From Plectrocnemia conspersa (lineage: Eukaryota > Arthropoda > Insecta > Trichoptera > Polycentropodidae): a stretch of 64,000 bases of DNA. The notes beneath the pieces were generated by a model. It saw only the letters and a program-made list of their open reading frames with translations. It did no database searches and was not told the DNA's origin. Each line of letters begins with the position of its first letter. Position 1 is the first letter of the stretch. Made by a program: the position numbers and the translations under genes. The DNA lies in the NCBI GenBank assembly GCA_009617715.1, contig VTFK01000074.1, forward strand, positions 434,001 to 498,000, written 5' to 3'. Positions 26,401 through 38,605 of this stretch are shown here, piece after piece.

Positions 26401-29400
26401 ATAATTTTATTGTCCAGTTTTGAATAAACTAAGAACCATTTGTATTATATCTTATTTTATTCAAATATTCAACAGATCGTGCTAAAAGGACAGATCTGGT
26501 AAACCAGGTAAAAAAAAAATCTGTCAAACAATAAACCCGAGTAGGTATAAATAGTTTTTATAGACTTTCGACACGTTGCTGCCCCCTATCTCATCAGTGC
26601 AGATGCACCCTAAACAAAATTGATTTTGCTCGTATCTGAATTTTGCGAATATCGAATTGCGAGAGCAATTGATAATAAATTTTAACTTTTTCATTCATTC
26701 GAGACTGAGAATATTTTTTAATAAACAATAAGATAAGTAGATTCCAAATAAGTGATATAATTACAAAGTGTAATAGTATAATAATGAATTGAAAATACTT
26801 ATATTAATTAATAGTTTGCTATGACATATGTATGTTCTATTAAAAATCAGTATAGTTAGTAAAAAAACGATTAACTGCGGACATTCTTCCGGTATTCTTG
26901 GCTCAACTCTTTATGCTGATATTTTCTCATTGTATATTTAACTAAAAATACGGGAGTAATTATTTTTTATCCCAATTTAGAATGTCTTCGTTTTAATTAG
27001 CTTTCACTATTATATATTTCAATGTCGCTATATTTTTGTCACGACTGGTTGTTTCAAAAACTATTGTTAAATTTACAGAATAAAATATATTTGTCCGAAA
27101 TTCGCAAAAGATACATTTTACATATAACTGTGTAGCTTTGCCTTAAACAATAGATGGACCGTTAACTATTGAATGTTTCAAAATTTCAATCTACAGTGTA
27201 TTCTTAACTAAAGGTTTTACGCTACTACTTATACCTGTTTCAGGTAAAAGGGTCCAGAAATGGTCAAATATAATACTGCAATGTTATAGTAAAGATTCCA
27301 TGAGTATTATATTAGATCAAGCTGCACTTTTTGTTACTGTTAATTTAAAAAAAACTTTGTGATTTCGTTGCATCTCTAAAAGTTAAATATAATTTATTAC
27401 TGTAAATATAGGATTATAAATGACAATACTCAAACAATCAAAAAACATATAAATAAATCTTATATCTATGAACATAAAATCTTTGCATACTATATTTGGA
27501 TATCGATGGCCTTAAACATAAATGTGCTAACTCCATATTTGTCGACTTTAAAGGAAGGACAAACAACTGTTTGGATATTTTTCTACCTCATGTTCTCTTT
27601 TGATATTGTAGATCCGTCATTTAAAATGGTTGTATTACACATTTTTCTGTATTGCTTTTAGTGACAATTATTGAGTCATCATATCTTTTTGCGATCCTTT
27701 TTTTTAGTATTAATTAACATTTTAAAAATGTGAGATTGCTATAGCATGTGTATAATAGAATGGCAGGAAATTTATAAGGTCATCAATAATTTACCTATAA
27801 ACTGCTAATTTCCGATTAATGAAATTTAAATTGTTTTGCTAGAAACTGCTTATTGCTATTTATTTTGGCATAATTCAGTTAAATATATGTGTGCAATATT
27901 ATATTTTAATGTTTTTTCATAATAAATTAAAAGTTTTTTGTATAACGTTTTTGAGCTCTTCGTCTATTTCTCTAATTATTTTATTATTAGAATTATGATT
28001 TTTTAAAACAATAGATATTCAGAAATGTTTGATAGAAATTTATTGTAACATGAGATCCTCTGTAATAATATAGATAGTATCTCTGTAATCAGTTCAGATT
28101 GAGAACGTGATGAATATTGATAGTGTAGCGATTCTCAATCGCATATCTTTCACTTCGATGAAATAAATGTATCATGTTTAAATTAATAGCATAACGAATG
28201 AAATTAAAATTATCTACGGGCGTCAGTAAATCGTGCTGTCGTTTATTATTTTATATATGTTCTGTATCACCATAAACAAAAATATGATATTCATTATCGA
28301 GTCTCTTGTTCGGGTGCATAGTTTTCCTCTGACGTTTGTGTTGTTATGCGTAGGTTCGAAAACCACCTGAACCTACAACATGCTTTTTTTGTAACTGGAA
28401 GATCTGAATTAATGTTTTTATAATTACAGTTTTCGATCGATTACCTCAAATTAAATTTACTATATAATATCAATTTAAGTGATTTAAAATTAAAATACAA
28501 ACAAAATTTGCATATCCTAAATTCATCTCACAAAATTAGAAACCACTATATTGTCATAATCTTAATATTTATTTTACACAGATCTGTTAAAAAAAATGTC
28601 TGAAAGTGTTATCTTTTTACATGAAAATATGAGTGTATTAATAAATATCACAAATATTCATGTTGTGAGGATAATTATATCTCAACTTGTTTTTACAAAA
28701 AATGACATCACAAGGAAAATTACGTAAAAACTTTTCGCTGCGCCGTAAAACGACCGATACTGTCGCACATCAGACGTATAAATCAACTGAAAAATAAACT
28801 ATAAATAATAAATATTATTTAAACAACTACTAAGTTGTGTAGACAATGGTGGAAACGCTTAGTTGTATAGCGTTCATATTAAGACTTTTATAATAATATT
28901 ACGACTTGTGTAGAATCGAATGAAGCTCGTTACCGAGCGTTCCTACTGCGATTTTGTTGCTTTTGACGTGAATATTTTACTTCTGAGAAGTGATAATTTT
29001 TTTTGCGCCCTCCTATTGACCATAATTCTGCTTGAATATACTTTTAACAATACTCATAGTTTTTTTAAAACATCTTGTACTGATAATCTGTACTTCTTCT
29101 TCCGCTTATTTTTCTCTAAGAGTTTTAAAACTGTAATTAGTTTTAGAATTTATTTATTTAGAACTAATAAAATGTAACTATCAAATTATTCGCGTCCTCT
29201 TCTATAGCTGTCGCCATCCGGATCCTTAATGCGCTTTCATTGTACATTTAAATATTTAATGTCAGCTACAAGGTATATTTATATATATTTAAGGTCACAA
29301 TTGTCTTCATTTAATTTATTTAAAAAAAAGTAGTAAGACTTCAAACTAAAATCATTAACTTGTTTTATTAATCGGTGACATATGTTATTAAATTTTTTTT

Positions 29401-30435
29401 TTTTTAGATTGATTTTATTTAAATTATCTATCCGTAAGATAAGGAAAATGTAGGAAAACCCAGATTTATAATTATATAATAATCAATAATTCTGATATTT
29501 CAAACACGATAAAACTCTTTTAGATATTAGTAATCGATCTATTGTGCTATTATTATATAAGAAACGAGACTATTTTGAAAATGAAACTAGTGTCACTATG
29601 TAAATTGAATTATCATAGTGTAATTAACGATCAATCAATTCTAGACACAACAATGTACATATTTAATATGTATTGAAAATATCTTTCAAACTGATGTGTT
29701 GATGGTTGAATGGTTTATCGAAATGATTACATTATTGCGACAATGATAAGCGTTGTAGTAAACGAGTGATCGATAGTAGAAGAAAATCGGGAGAAAAATA
29801 GTGTGAATAATTTATATAGAATTATTTTCTTTACATTCTATTTTATTTTCAGGTTCAGCCGTTTGCATTGCGGTTGTGGCAGCGTCCTTATCACAGTGTC
29901 ATACAGAACGAAGCTAGTCAAGACGTGGAAGAAGATAGACATAGTAAAAGATGATGAACCTACAACGAAACCTAGAATAATTGTTAATTTCGACGAACCC
30001 ATGAAAGTCCCAGCATTCGTCGATATTAATAATTACAAGCGTTTCGACGGATCAGAGTTCAATCTTCCCGAATTTAAAGACTTGAATTGGCTGTACAAGT
30101 TTTTCTTGGCTCAAGATTCTGCGTGCGACGTCAACTACGACACCAGCAACGAAGATCAAACAGAAGAAGAAGTAGTGGATCACTTCAAAGACGTCAAGTC
30201 CATCTGGTCATTTACGGAAGACGAAGACAAATTTGAGAAAGCGTTGAACTTGCCTTTTGCAAATACGACGGTGTTGAGCGAATTAGCTTCTTTCTACAGA
30301 TACTTCAATCGTCCGCCCGCGTTGGAAATCTTCGACAGGACTCCGGAAGACCAGGATAATATATCCTTAAAACTAAGACTGTATGAAAGTAATATTAGGG
30401 AATACGATAATATGATAGAAAAATTGTATGACTGA
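20407..30435 (+). CDS. Atg13: Autophagy-related protein 13 (two coding exons, complete)
   Basis: Regulatory subunit of the Atg1/ULK kinase complex that starts autophagosome formation. Exon 1 is 20407-20897 and exon 2 is 29853-30435; joined they encode 357 residues. The start at 20407 is preceded by CAAA and followed by G, a good context. Residues 1 to about 185 form the HORMA fold: KFVQIILQSRL near the start, LENWTMESKP, the helix SRMGLMLKSILAITRTLPAY, then YKIYLG, and across the junction GSVLITVSYRTKL, which matches the Atg13 strand that follows the conserved 'G-T-x-x-G' turn. The C-terminus has the family block ASFYRYFNRPPAL and the final helix LRLYESNIREYDNMIEKLYD, as in the human protein's end that contacts ULK1. 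The disordered middle is much shorter than in human or fly Atg13, which exceed 480 residues. Phase 2 junction, donor GTAAAT, acceptor TTATTTTCAG. Confidence 0.92.
21591..22119 (+). repeat. Three-copy tandem repeat, unit about 171-179 bp
   Basis: Unit starts are recognisable at 21591, 21762 and 21941 by TGATAARTGTTTATMGTGG. Each unit continues with an ACGCGA-like poly(T) stretch, TTGGAATTTCCAAAAATCGC, ATATTTTACMGTTATCTATT, then GATAGGGTAGTTATATATA. The copies are clearly diverged. The array lies inside the inverted-repeat element, not in flanking DNA. Confidence 0.85.
22381..22494 (+). pseudogene. Broken ORF with FLYWCH-like zinc-finger start
   Basis: An ATG opens 37 codons: MDNSGILSQKDKEKYVWNGY then LYKKNRPKNFYKSFEVQ and a TAG. 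Reading past the stop gives a W-Y-C, which would complete a FLYWCH-like pattern (aromatic-rich strand followed by W-x-C). FLYWCH fingers head many MULE transposases, which fits the position inside a TIR element. The match is short and could be chance. Confidence 0.35.
23899..24562. mobile_element. TTAA-flanked element containing a hAT fragment
   Basis: The left border reads TTAACCCTTTTAGTGCCAAA, and the right border, read inward on the opposite strand, reads TTAACCGTTTAAATGCTGTA. TTAA is the piggyBac target. Near the right border a 24-base motif (GGACACYRGCGTCCT) occurs twice as a direct repeat, at about 24484 and 24528. The borders are only moderately similar, so pairing them is tentative. 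A hAT transposase remnant lies within. Confidence 0.4.
24077..24390 (-). mobile_element. hAT transposon 3' end remnant
   Basis: The minus-strand translation contains LILTLQSSTASAECLFFALK followed by RINTC, which matches the hAT C-terminal dimerisation block (typically S-x-A-E-R-x-F-S-A-L-K-R-I). It continues after a stop with PKERRIGLIYK, the usual hAT tail. Just beyond, at 24077-24095, CAGTGGCGTACGGTGGGTG is a typical hAT terminal inverted repeat. The catalytic core is absent, so the copy is dead. Confidence 0.75.
24563..28915. other. AT-rich part of the Atg13 intron
   Basis: No exon or recognisable protein fragment was found. A 30-base tandem duplicate (AGTACCAGAAAA..GCGATTACATCGCCCA) lies at about 25545-25605. 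GC-normal patches at 25980-26120 and 26470-26640 are unexplained. The stretch is spliced out of Atg13 if the two exons are correctly joined. Confidence 0.4.
28936..29175 (+). repeat. Copy of a small DNA-element family (GAGCGTTCC family)
   Basis: Shares GAGCGTTCCTACTGCGA, TTGCTTTTGACGTGAAT, ACTTCTGAGAAGTGATAATT, CTCCTATTGACC and TTCCGCTTATTTTTC with 33458-33760 in the same order. The 85-codon ORF over it is a by-product. Related partial copies are at 31590-31725 (plus) and 38040-38165 (minus). Confidence 0.6.
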
Positions 30436-30443
30436 TTTGTTTT

Positions 30444-30449
30444 AATAAA
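30444..30449 (+). terminator. Atg13 poly(A) signal
   Basis: AATAAA lies nine bases after the Atg13 stop codon and is followed by a T-rich tract. It would give a very short 3' UTR. No other strong candidate was noted before 30540. Confidence 0.6.
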
Positions 30450-31454
30450 CTTTTTTTACACGCGTTATTAATATGATCATTAGGGTAAATTCTTATGAAA
30501 TTTCACGTGCTATACTCTACAATTATGAATAAATTTCATATGGAAGAATCTAATGTATCTTAAACGTGTTTTATTTTCATAGTCCCGAATTAAAAAGTCC
30601 CGACGCACAAATTAATTGAGCATATTTTATTCAAAGCGCCTTTCACTTTTATCTCATCCGAAATTCTTTAGAGCAATCCTCGTTCAAGATGAGCGTTCTT
30701 GCGAAGGCTTACATATTAATAAGCGAATTTACAATAAGAAGATACGAAAAACATTCGCAAGAAGAAAAAATATTAACGTAATTAAGTATTCACTCTGAAG
30801 TGTGTTAACCGTTAAAGATAAGGACTAATCACTTTGAAAAAGCTGATAAAGCGAGACAAATTGTAAATCGCCGCTGATTACATATTATGTACACGAGGAC
30901 GTGAATAATCGCATTGGCACGATTCGAAAAATAATATGTTACTTATATCTGAATAGATAGCGCTTATGTATTTACTCACATCTGGCATAGAAAAGCGTAT
31001 AAATATTGATAATACGTGATTTGCGTCACTATGAAAGTTTCGAGCCATTATTAGAAGACACGAAGCAGCATTGTAAATAATATAAATTATTAGACCAATT
31101 CTGTTAAACCATAAGGTTCAATTAAAATGTCAATGTTGTAATGAAATATACTTTTAATGTCCATTTTTGTTATATCGAATTCGGTTTTATTTTTTAATGT
31201 AATTGTTATTAGCATCAAATATGAAAAAAGCAAATTAGAGCATTTTTTGTATGAATTGTAAGCTAATTGAGCATTCTAAAAACAAATATTTCTTCTCATC
31301 AACGCTATACCAATGTTTCAATAAAACGGCTCAAAACACTTAAAAATGATCTGAGCAATATCAAATAGTTGGTGCCGAATACAAAAGACATGTTTGCATA
31401 TATAGTTTTAAATGATTAATTTTATATTTGAGTGTGTTTTAACCAGGCGCGTAC

Positions 31455-31559
31455 GTTGAGATACTTTCCTTTCGCTCGTTCGCGTATTAAGTGACGCTAT
31501 TATCTCTCACTCACTCTCGTCACTTAACACGCGAGCGAGCAAAAGGAAATGTATCTCAC
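31455..31559. repeat. Long hairpin with 42-base near-perfect arms
   Basis: Arms 31455-31496 and 31518-31559 are inverted copies with only a few mismatches, separated by 21 bases. They contain GAGATAC, TTTCCTTT, CGCTCG and TTAAGTGACG. RNA from either strand would fold into a long stem. It could be a MITE or a small-RNA precursor-like hairpin; the sequence alone does not decide. Confidence 0.8.
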
Positions 31560-33457
31560 ATTTCCGCTTATTTTCCTTTGATAGTTCAGCTAGTTTAGTT
31601 TATATTTTGGACTTTACTTAATGAAAGTTCTAAAATTATAATTAGTTTTAGATCTTCATTAGGTCAGGTTTGGGTTTTAACAGCAAATGTACGTTTCGCT
31701 ACTGTCAAAATTGAGTTACATATGCATTTTAAAGCAGCAAAAAATGTTATTAGATTCGAGCCTGTTTTTCTTAGATTTTATTTGAGGAATTTATGGTTTA
31801 TAATAATCAGGGACGTGATTTCAGTTTTTTCAGTTGGGGTCAAAAAAATTTAAAATTCATAATATTTTATCATATGACATGCATTTTTTGGCCAAATTCT
31901 ATGGGGACATATGAATATGATAAATTTCGGGTTTAATGGAATGTACGCATTTTATTATAATGAGTTGCTCGTACAGCACCCACTTGCTAAACTTGATTAC
32001 ATATTATATAATTTAAAATACAGTTCCAAAATATGACTATCGACACTCAATTTCTAAAAACTGACATATGGTACTTATGGAATGATCTATCGACGTCTCT
32101 GAATTACGATAGATAAGTATACCGTTTTATTCTTTTATCTGTATTGAAAGGAAAATTCAAACCCACACTCCGATTATTTATTCTGGTTGTGTTGTTAGAC
32201 CATTAACTCTAGCAGTCACGCCATTGGCCCGTCTCAATAAATTCATTTTCCAGGAAACCTCCAAAGGAACAACAGCACGAACGTTATCGTTCGATATAGA
32301 GTAAAAGAACCATAGATATACATATGTGTGTATGTACACCTAAAGAAACGCATCTACATATATATTCGATTCGATCAAACACGTATCTAAAATCAACAGC
32401 ATGAAGCGCTCTAAGAATTTTAAGACACTGCTATATAATTCTGTGAAAATTTATATCAAGTCAAATAATCTACACTAATGAAACAAACACTCAAAGGTCC
32501 GCAGATAAGAAGTGCACTTAAATTTCCATTTCTGGAGCGTTTCCAAACTGTGACTAAATTGCATTCGATTTAACGAGAGAGTTATTTTACGTAATTTAAC
32601 TATTTAAATTGTATGTGAAGTTTAACATTTTAAATGCCAGATGAATTTGCCTTAAACATGTACATGCGAAAACTGTTAAAACTTATTTAAATCTGCAAAT
32701 CAATGATTTTTACAACAACAAAAAAATCACATCTTAGGCCAAATTGTTTGGTACTAAAAGTTGCAATTCTTATATATAGCTATAATCTATTCCACCCTAT
32801 CATTTAATTGAATAATTTATTAGTTTTCCTTCTAACAACATTTTCTTAAATTATTTATCATACTCGCTTATGCATTAATGTTCCAGATTTTTTTTCTAAG
32901 GAGTAATATTTAAGATGTCCTTCCAACCCAATTATGGTGATGTAAGTACACTTTGCGGCTAGCGAAGGATTATTTAAAGTAGAGCAAAGTGGATGGTAGG
33001 CGAGTGGTGCTATGCAACAAAATTAAATCATGTTCGGGAAATTTCTTTCATGGAAGAGAAGTTTGCCTCATGAATAGTCTATCAGCTGAAGCTACGCTCA
33101 CGGCGGAACTTTGCCCAAAGCCGGCCCTGCCGATCCGGATCGTACTTGTTAACAACAAGCTACTCTAGATAAATATCGAAAATTATTCACTATCGCTATT
33201 CTAGATAAATATCTAGAAGTGCTTAAATTGATATGATTCTTTTAAAATGTATCAAATATATATAAACGTCACTTTCCTAAAATACTAATATATAAATAAA
33301 TTATTCATATTTATTTAATTGAAAATATAATCGTAAATAAATATTATATATTGGCAAAGCTCTCAAACTTTTACAGCTTATTTTTTATTACCATTATTAT
33401 AAAAAAAATAACCCTTAAAAAACACATTTTTTAAATGCACCTAAAATATAAACGGTA

Positions 33458-34035
33458 ACGAGCATTCCCACTGCGACGGCGCCAACACAATTTTATTGCT
33501 TTTGACGTGAATTTTTGACTTCTGAGAAATGATAATTGTTTTTGCACCATCCTATTGACCAAATTTGAATATACTTTACCCAAAGCTCTTACATCAGAAG
33601 TGGTTTGAATATACGTTGATAAGCACTATGGAGCAATATGCAAGATGTAACGCCTGTCTGTACTTCTTTTTCCGCTTATTTTCCCCTTAATTAGTATTTT
33701 AGACTTGATAAAATGTCCTAAAACTCTAATTTGTTTTAGAACTTTCATTAGCTTAAGTTTTGGTTTGAACAGCAAATGATCGTTTCGCAACTGTCAAATT
33801 GAATTTCATAGATATTTAAGAGCTGCATATAATTTCACTAACGCCTATCAATTAGCTTATTATTTTCACTGCGACGGCACGATTTTATTGCTTATGCCGT
33901 GGATTTTTGACTTCTGAAAAATGATAATTGTTTTTTGCGGGCAAAATTTGATTTTAATGTACTTTTAAAATTCGTAATATACTATCGTCACCGTCGTAGT
34001 GTGAATGATGGAGCGTTCCCATTACGACAGCGACA
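33458..34035 (+). mobile_element. MITE (GAGCGTTCC family) and start of an adjoining copy
   Basis: The left end reads ACGAGCATTCCCACTGCGAC, and the right end at about 33987-34011 is its inverted counterpart (GTCACCGTCGTAGTGTGAATG). Directly after it, GGAGCGTTCCCATTACGACA (from 34014) begins what looks like another copy in the same orientation. The internal block at 33868-33966 repeats the 33475-33560 sequence. No coding capacity. Confidence 0.6.
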
Positions 34036-35524
34036 GAAAATGTGTTTTTCCTTTACCGTATGCATTCGGGCTTACCCTCAAAACCACCGTTCGTAATCTG
34101 TTTATCGACCAGCGGCAATTTGTTTTAAAAAAACTCACCACTTTACTGTAATATGTCGTCCCACTGAAAAGGGGCGGACAACAAAATCTCCGATAAAAAT
34201 GGGCTATGGATATTAATCCGGGAACGCGAGTAACTTGCAGACACTTCGTCTGAGAACGCCTATGAGACTTTCTTAGAGACTTATCCTACTGACATCCACT
34301 TTGAAGTTTAAGGCATGCAAACCTCAAGAGCTCTCTAACTTTGACTATAACCAAGAAGAAACTGACTCAACTTCAGACCAGTGATCACCGCAGAAGCCAC
34401 CGTTTCTCTCTTCACATCCCCTGGTCTAGCTCGACGTCCGAAATCCACAGATTCTGACACGAAGGCCATGTCACTACAGCACAAATACGTATATATTTTA
34501 GATGCTACGTCATAAATTTACACTTAAAATTGAGCATGAGAGAAACATGTATCTGGCTGTGCACATTACTTACTAACATTGTGGCCTATTATGGTCGCTG
34601 GCAATATCTGTAGAAAATTAAGAATGTCACAAAATGTAATTGAAAAGCAATTATCATTTATGTTGTTGTCGTTGGATTTTTTTTGATCAAAAAATAACAG
34701 TGTGTCACTCAACGAAATGACGCATTAAAATATTATATCGACTTCATAAAATCGATAACAAAACGAGGCGTCACTGTGCATTATTAAAACATCTTAAATA
34801 AAATAAGCATTTCACTTGTAGATACGCCATCTGAATTTTTAACGAGTTATTAAATTCAAATAGACAAATATAAAATTCACATTTAAAATTGTATATTTAA
34901 ATAGCGTATATTTATAAAGCTTAAGTTATTTATTTCAAATATGAAAAAATAAGTAATACCAGCTTAAATGTTCGATATTATTATATAATATATATAGTAG
35001 CGATTCTTTGAAAACGTTTCATCCATATCCTGGGGGTTTATCCCGAAGATTAAGAACATCCCTGTTTTTCTTCCTCGTACTCCGACATTTTCAATATGTC
35101 ACGGAATTAGAAAGATATAAATTTTAAGCTGCTCCTCCTTCCTTTTCATAGACTTTTTTATAGTTATTTTTTTCTTCGAGCAGCAAACTGAGACTCCTAA
35201 GACTATTTGCCTGTAAATAAATATTCAGAGTCAATAGCCGCACACCTTCCGTCTCTTTTAAAAGACTCTCAATTTATTTTTATAGCTTTTGAACGCTGGC
35301 TCTGTGCGGCGTCGTTAACGAAAGTCGGTGCGAATGTATATTTTTTATTAATATATTCAAAGGAGTGAGAATAATAATAAACAACCCTTAAAATCCTGAA
35401 TATACAAATTGGCATTATCACTGAGATAAAAATTACAAGTGTTCAATTCATTCAGAAAAACCTCATATATCTCGATTAGCTTATATAAACGCATACATAA
35501 CGCACATCATTCACTTCCAACGGG

Positions 35525-35640
35525 AACTATCATCAAGAACCAGTTACACCCGACTTGCACCAAGCTTAGCTACGCCGAAGTGAAAAAGCAGCCGCTTCCC
35601 TCTTCAGTTCAAACCTAGCTTTTAAACAATAACCTTGCGT
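35525..35640 (+). repeat. Dispersed repeat, CTTGCACCAAGC family
   Basis: The core CCGACTTGCACCAAGCTTAG with CTACGCCGAAGTGAAAAAGC and a CTCTTCAGTTCAAA-like tail recurs at about 44990-45090 (plus, CCGAACTTGCACCAAGCGAA) and, inverted, at about 16750-16850. A possible fourth, weaker copy lies near 34380-34440. Type of element unknown. Confidence 0.5.
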
Positions 35641-36018
35641 ATTTATAGTAATTACACAAATTGGAACAATGCATTTTATGAACAATAATATTGTTTACAA
35701 CGTTATATAAGTTTCACACCTGCCCTGTTTTTCGGCACCCAGCGCGCGTGCAGTTTCTGTAGAATAATAGTTTGATAACTATTCCATCAAAATCTTTTAT
35801 AAGAACTACATTAATCGAGAAAAATCATTGCACGACTCTGAAGACACTTTTTCAGAAAGAAAAACATTTTTTTGAAATCATGTACATTATGATTTCATAA
35901 AAAACAAAAACCGGTGCCAAATAACTCTTATATAATCCACAAAATATTGACGCTGTTAAAAACACCGATTTTAAATCTCTTTTAGACAAAAACAAAGGGT
36001 GTGGTACAGATATTTTCA

Positions 36019-36031
36019 GGGGGGGGGGGGG
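36019..36031. repeat. Run of 13 G
   Basis: An isolated mononucleotide G tract in an AT-rich setting, with a similar run of ten G at 19694-19703. Such tracts can form G-quadruplex-like structures only when several are near each other, which is not the case here. The length is easily mis-assembled. Confidence 0.8.
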
Positions 36032-37202
36032 CAAAATTTGGCAGTGGTCATTTCTTTAATATTTTAATATCATCAAAATTCATAAAGGGTATTGTCCTAC
36101 ATGCCTTGCTATATCTTTCTCAATTATAAATAATGATGAAATAGATAACTCGAACTGACTGTGTTAACGCAAACTGTGTTTAATATAAAAATAAATAATG
36201 CAACTATAGCTTCAAACCATACTCAATTATATTTATTTTATTTTATTTATTTTATATCATAAATTATTTCTCAAAATAGAAAAAATTCTCACGCATAATT
36301 CTTGAAAAGATATAAAATTTCTAGCTAAGCGTTACAATATTCTACTATAATATTATTCAGTTTTATACAATATTATATGTATTTTATTCGTTTAAAAATA
36401 TATATATCTATTTTAAAAAAATAACCACAAATTTATAAACTACTCGAATATCTATTCATATTTTTTATTATATTGCAAAAAATCTTAGAATCAGCAATTA
36501 CTCCTTTACCTCTTAACGCTTCAATAAATCTAAAATACAGAATACATCACAAAACATTAATACCACATTTTTTTCTACCTTTTCAAGCAAAAGAACACTC
36601 ATCATTTTTTTTATAATAAATCTGCTGTTTAACAAAAGCAAGCATTTTATTACTTTCATTTTTTTCTATAGGTATGAATTTTTATATTTTATTATTTAAT
36701 GTGCACACAAATTTTATATTGTACATGTTTCTAGGAATTTCAACACGTAGATGATTTCCTAATAGCATGAATTGTGACATGTAATCGTGCCGTATTGTAA
36801 CAATGCCGTGACACGATCAAACAAATATATTTTATATGAAATTGGGCAAGAGTATAAGAAAATATATACCTACATATATACACACATAGACACATACACG
36901 ATCATAACCGACAAGTTTGATTAAACCAATTTTTCAAAATAGTAACTGCTTTTATGGTCCGTCCATAACAGTAAAAGTTGTTATCATATCTAATAAAACT
37001 TACTACTCACTCCTCTATTATTATATATTATTATTGGAAATATTTTATAGTGTATGAACATATATTTGTGTGTATGTATGTATATAATTTGTATTATTTT
37101 TATTGCCTACACATTTTGAGAAACATATTGAATGACCCTTTAAGAATTTCTTTCAAATTAGGGTACCCTTTTCTTATATATGCTTAATAAATTAAATAAA
37201 AG

Positions 37203-37275
37203 GACGGAATAGCATAGTCCGTAACGTCTTAGACTAGTAACTCTGAGGTTGCGGGTTCGAGTCCCGGCAGCGGCA
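37203..37275 (+). repeat. tRNA-derived SINE head or tRNA pseudogene
   Basis: A pol III A-box-like segment (TAGCATAGTCCG) is followed 35 bases later by a perfect B box within GCGGGTTCGAGTCCCGGC. The middle, TTAGACTAGTAACTCTGA, resembles a Thr(AGT)-type anticodon arm but with an eight-base loop. The first bases (GGACGGA) cannot pair with the 3' end (GCAGCGGCA), so a functional cloverleaf is unlikely. The unrelated sequence that follows (to about 37400) may be the body of a SINE. Confidence 0.6.
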
Positions 37276-37902
37276 CTCGAATTTTTATTTATAAAAATCC
37301 ACTATTATTATAAAAAACTTAGCAAATCCTCTGGGGTATGCGTACATCACTTTGGAGACCATTGTTCTAGGCCACTTAAAGACTGCGCGTCGGAGACGCT
37401 TGCGCGATTAACCATTTCTTACAAGACCATAAAAATAATAGAAATTGATAGAGCACCAAAAACTTCCAGAAATCAGAGCTATACAGAACCGTATCGCATG
37501 TGCATTAGTATTTCTGTTATCTTAATCTCACTACTTAGCGTATGAATGGCTTGAAATGTTCTGTTCAACTCAATTATGCCAATTAGCGTTTGTCATAATA
37601 GTCCGCTAAATATTAACGCACTAAAAATATGAAATTATAATAATGTTGTAGGCCGTCGTCGTACTTCGTACAATGGATAATTTCATGTAATTAATATTTT
37701 TGCAAACTTTTGCTTGAACAAAATATTTTTAATAACATATAATATTAACACTTTATATAATTCATTAAAAGCTTAATTTTTCGCTCTAAATTATAATTAT
37801 GAATTTTTAAAGAAAAAAATCGCTTCAAAAAGTGTGACATGAATGTGTATTTTTAATGTTTATAATTTAATTTCCTTAGTTTAAATATAAATTCACTAAC
37901 TA

Positions 37903-38605
37903 GGCCAGTGAAAATGTATCAAACAATTGATTTATAATTTTATTGGTTAATACCAGTGAAATATCAATATCACTGTAATACATACGCTCGGAACATTTTG
38001 GCCTTAACAGATGATTTGTCACCCTACTGTCGTTAAAACTCAAATTGACAGTTATAAAACGTATATTTGCTGTGCAAATCCAAACCTAATCCAAACGAAT
38101 TAACCAAACCCTACTTGACCTAATTAAAGTTAAAATCTATTTAGTCTTAGAACTCTCATTAGGCAGCTTCCATGAATTGTGTCACAAGTTTTTTTGATAG
38201 TGAAACAAACATGTCTGGCTCAATGACGTCTCGTTACATAGGGGGAGGGGGTAATAATTTTTGGTTATGTTTGCGTTTGAACATATTGGCCTTAACAAGT
38301 TATGTGTCGCCCTACAACTATTTTTAAAAAACAAAATTTGCTGGTGGCTTACAGTATTTAACAAATGGCGTTAAAGACCACCAACTACTATTTTGATAAT
38401 TATTTGAATTCAATAACTGAATAATTTGTAATATTTCAATTAACATAACCACGTTTTATTTATTTTTAAATCGCGCAAATGGATGTTTTACGCCTATCAA
38501 ATGACAGTTCAAAGCAGCATACTAACATCTATATTTTCACTACAAGAAATATATATCTACCAGTGAAAATATTGTATATTCTGATATGATTTCACTGGCA
38601 TTTCA
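37903..38605. mobile_element. Putative MITE with CCAGTGAAA termini
   Basis: The left end reads GGCCAGTGAAAATGTATC, and the right end (38585-38600) reads GATTTCACTGGC, its inverted match. Inside are a direct repeat (37988-38030 and 38275-38318, sharing TTGGCCTTAACA and GTCRCCCTAC), another ACCAGTGAAAATA at 38559, and an inverted copy of the GAGCGTTCC-family core (38040-38165). It looks like a composite of nested small elements. No coding potential. Confidence 0.45.

Noticed and set aside
37249..37545. 98-codon ORF over the tRNA-like sequence
   Set aside because: It starts inside the B box, uses a GTG-type start and has no protein similarity.
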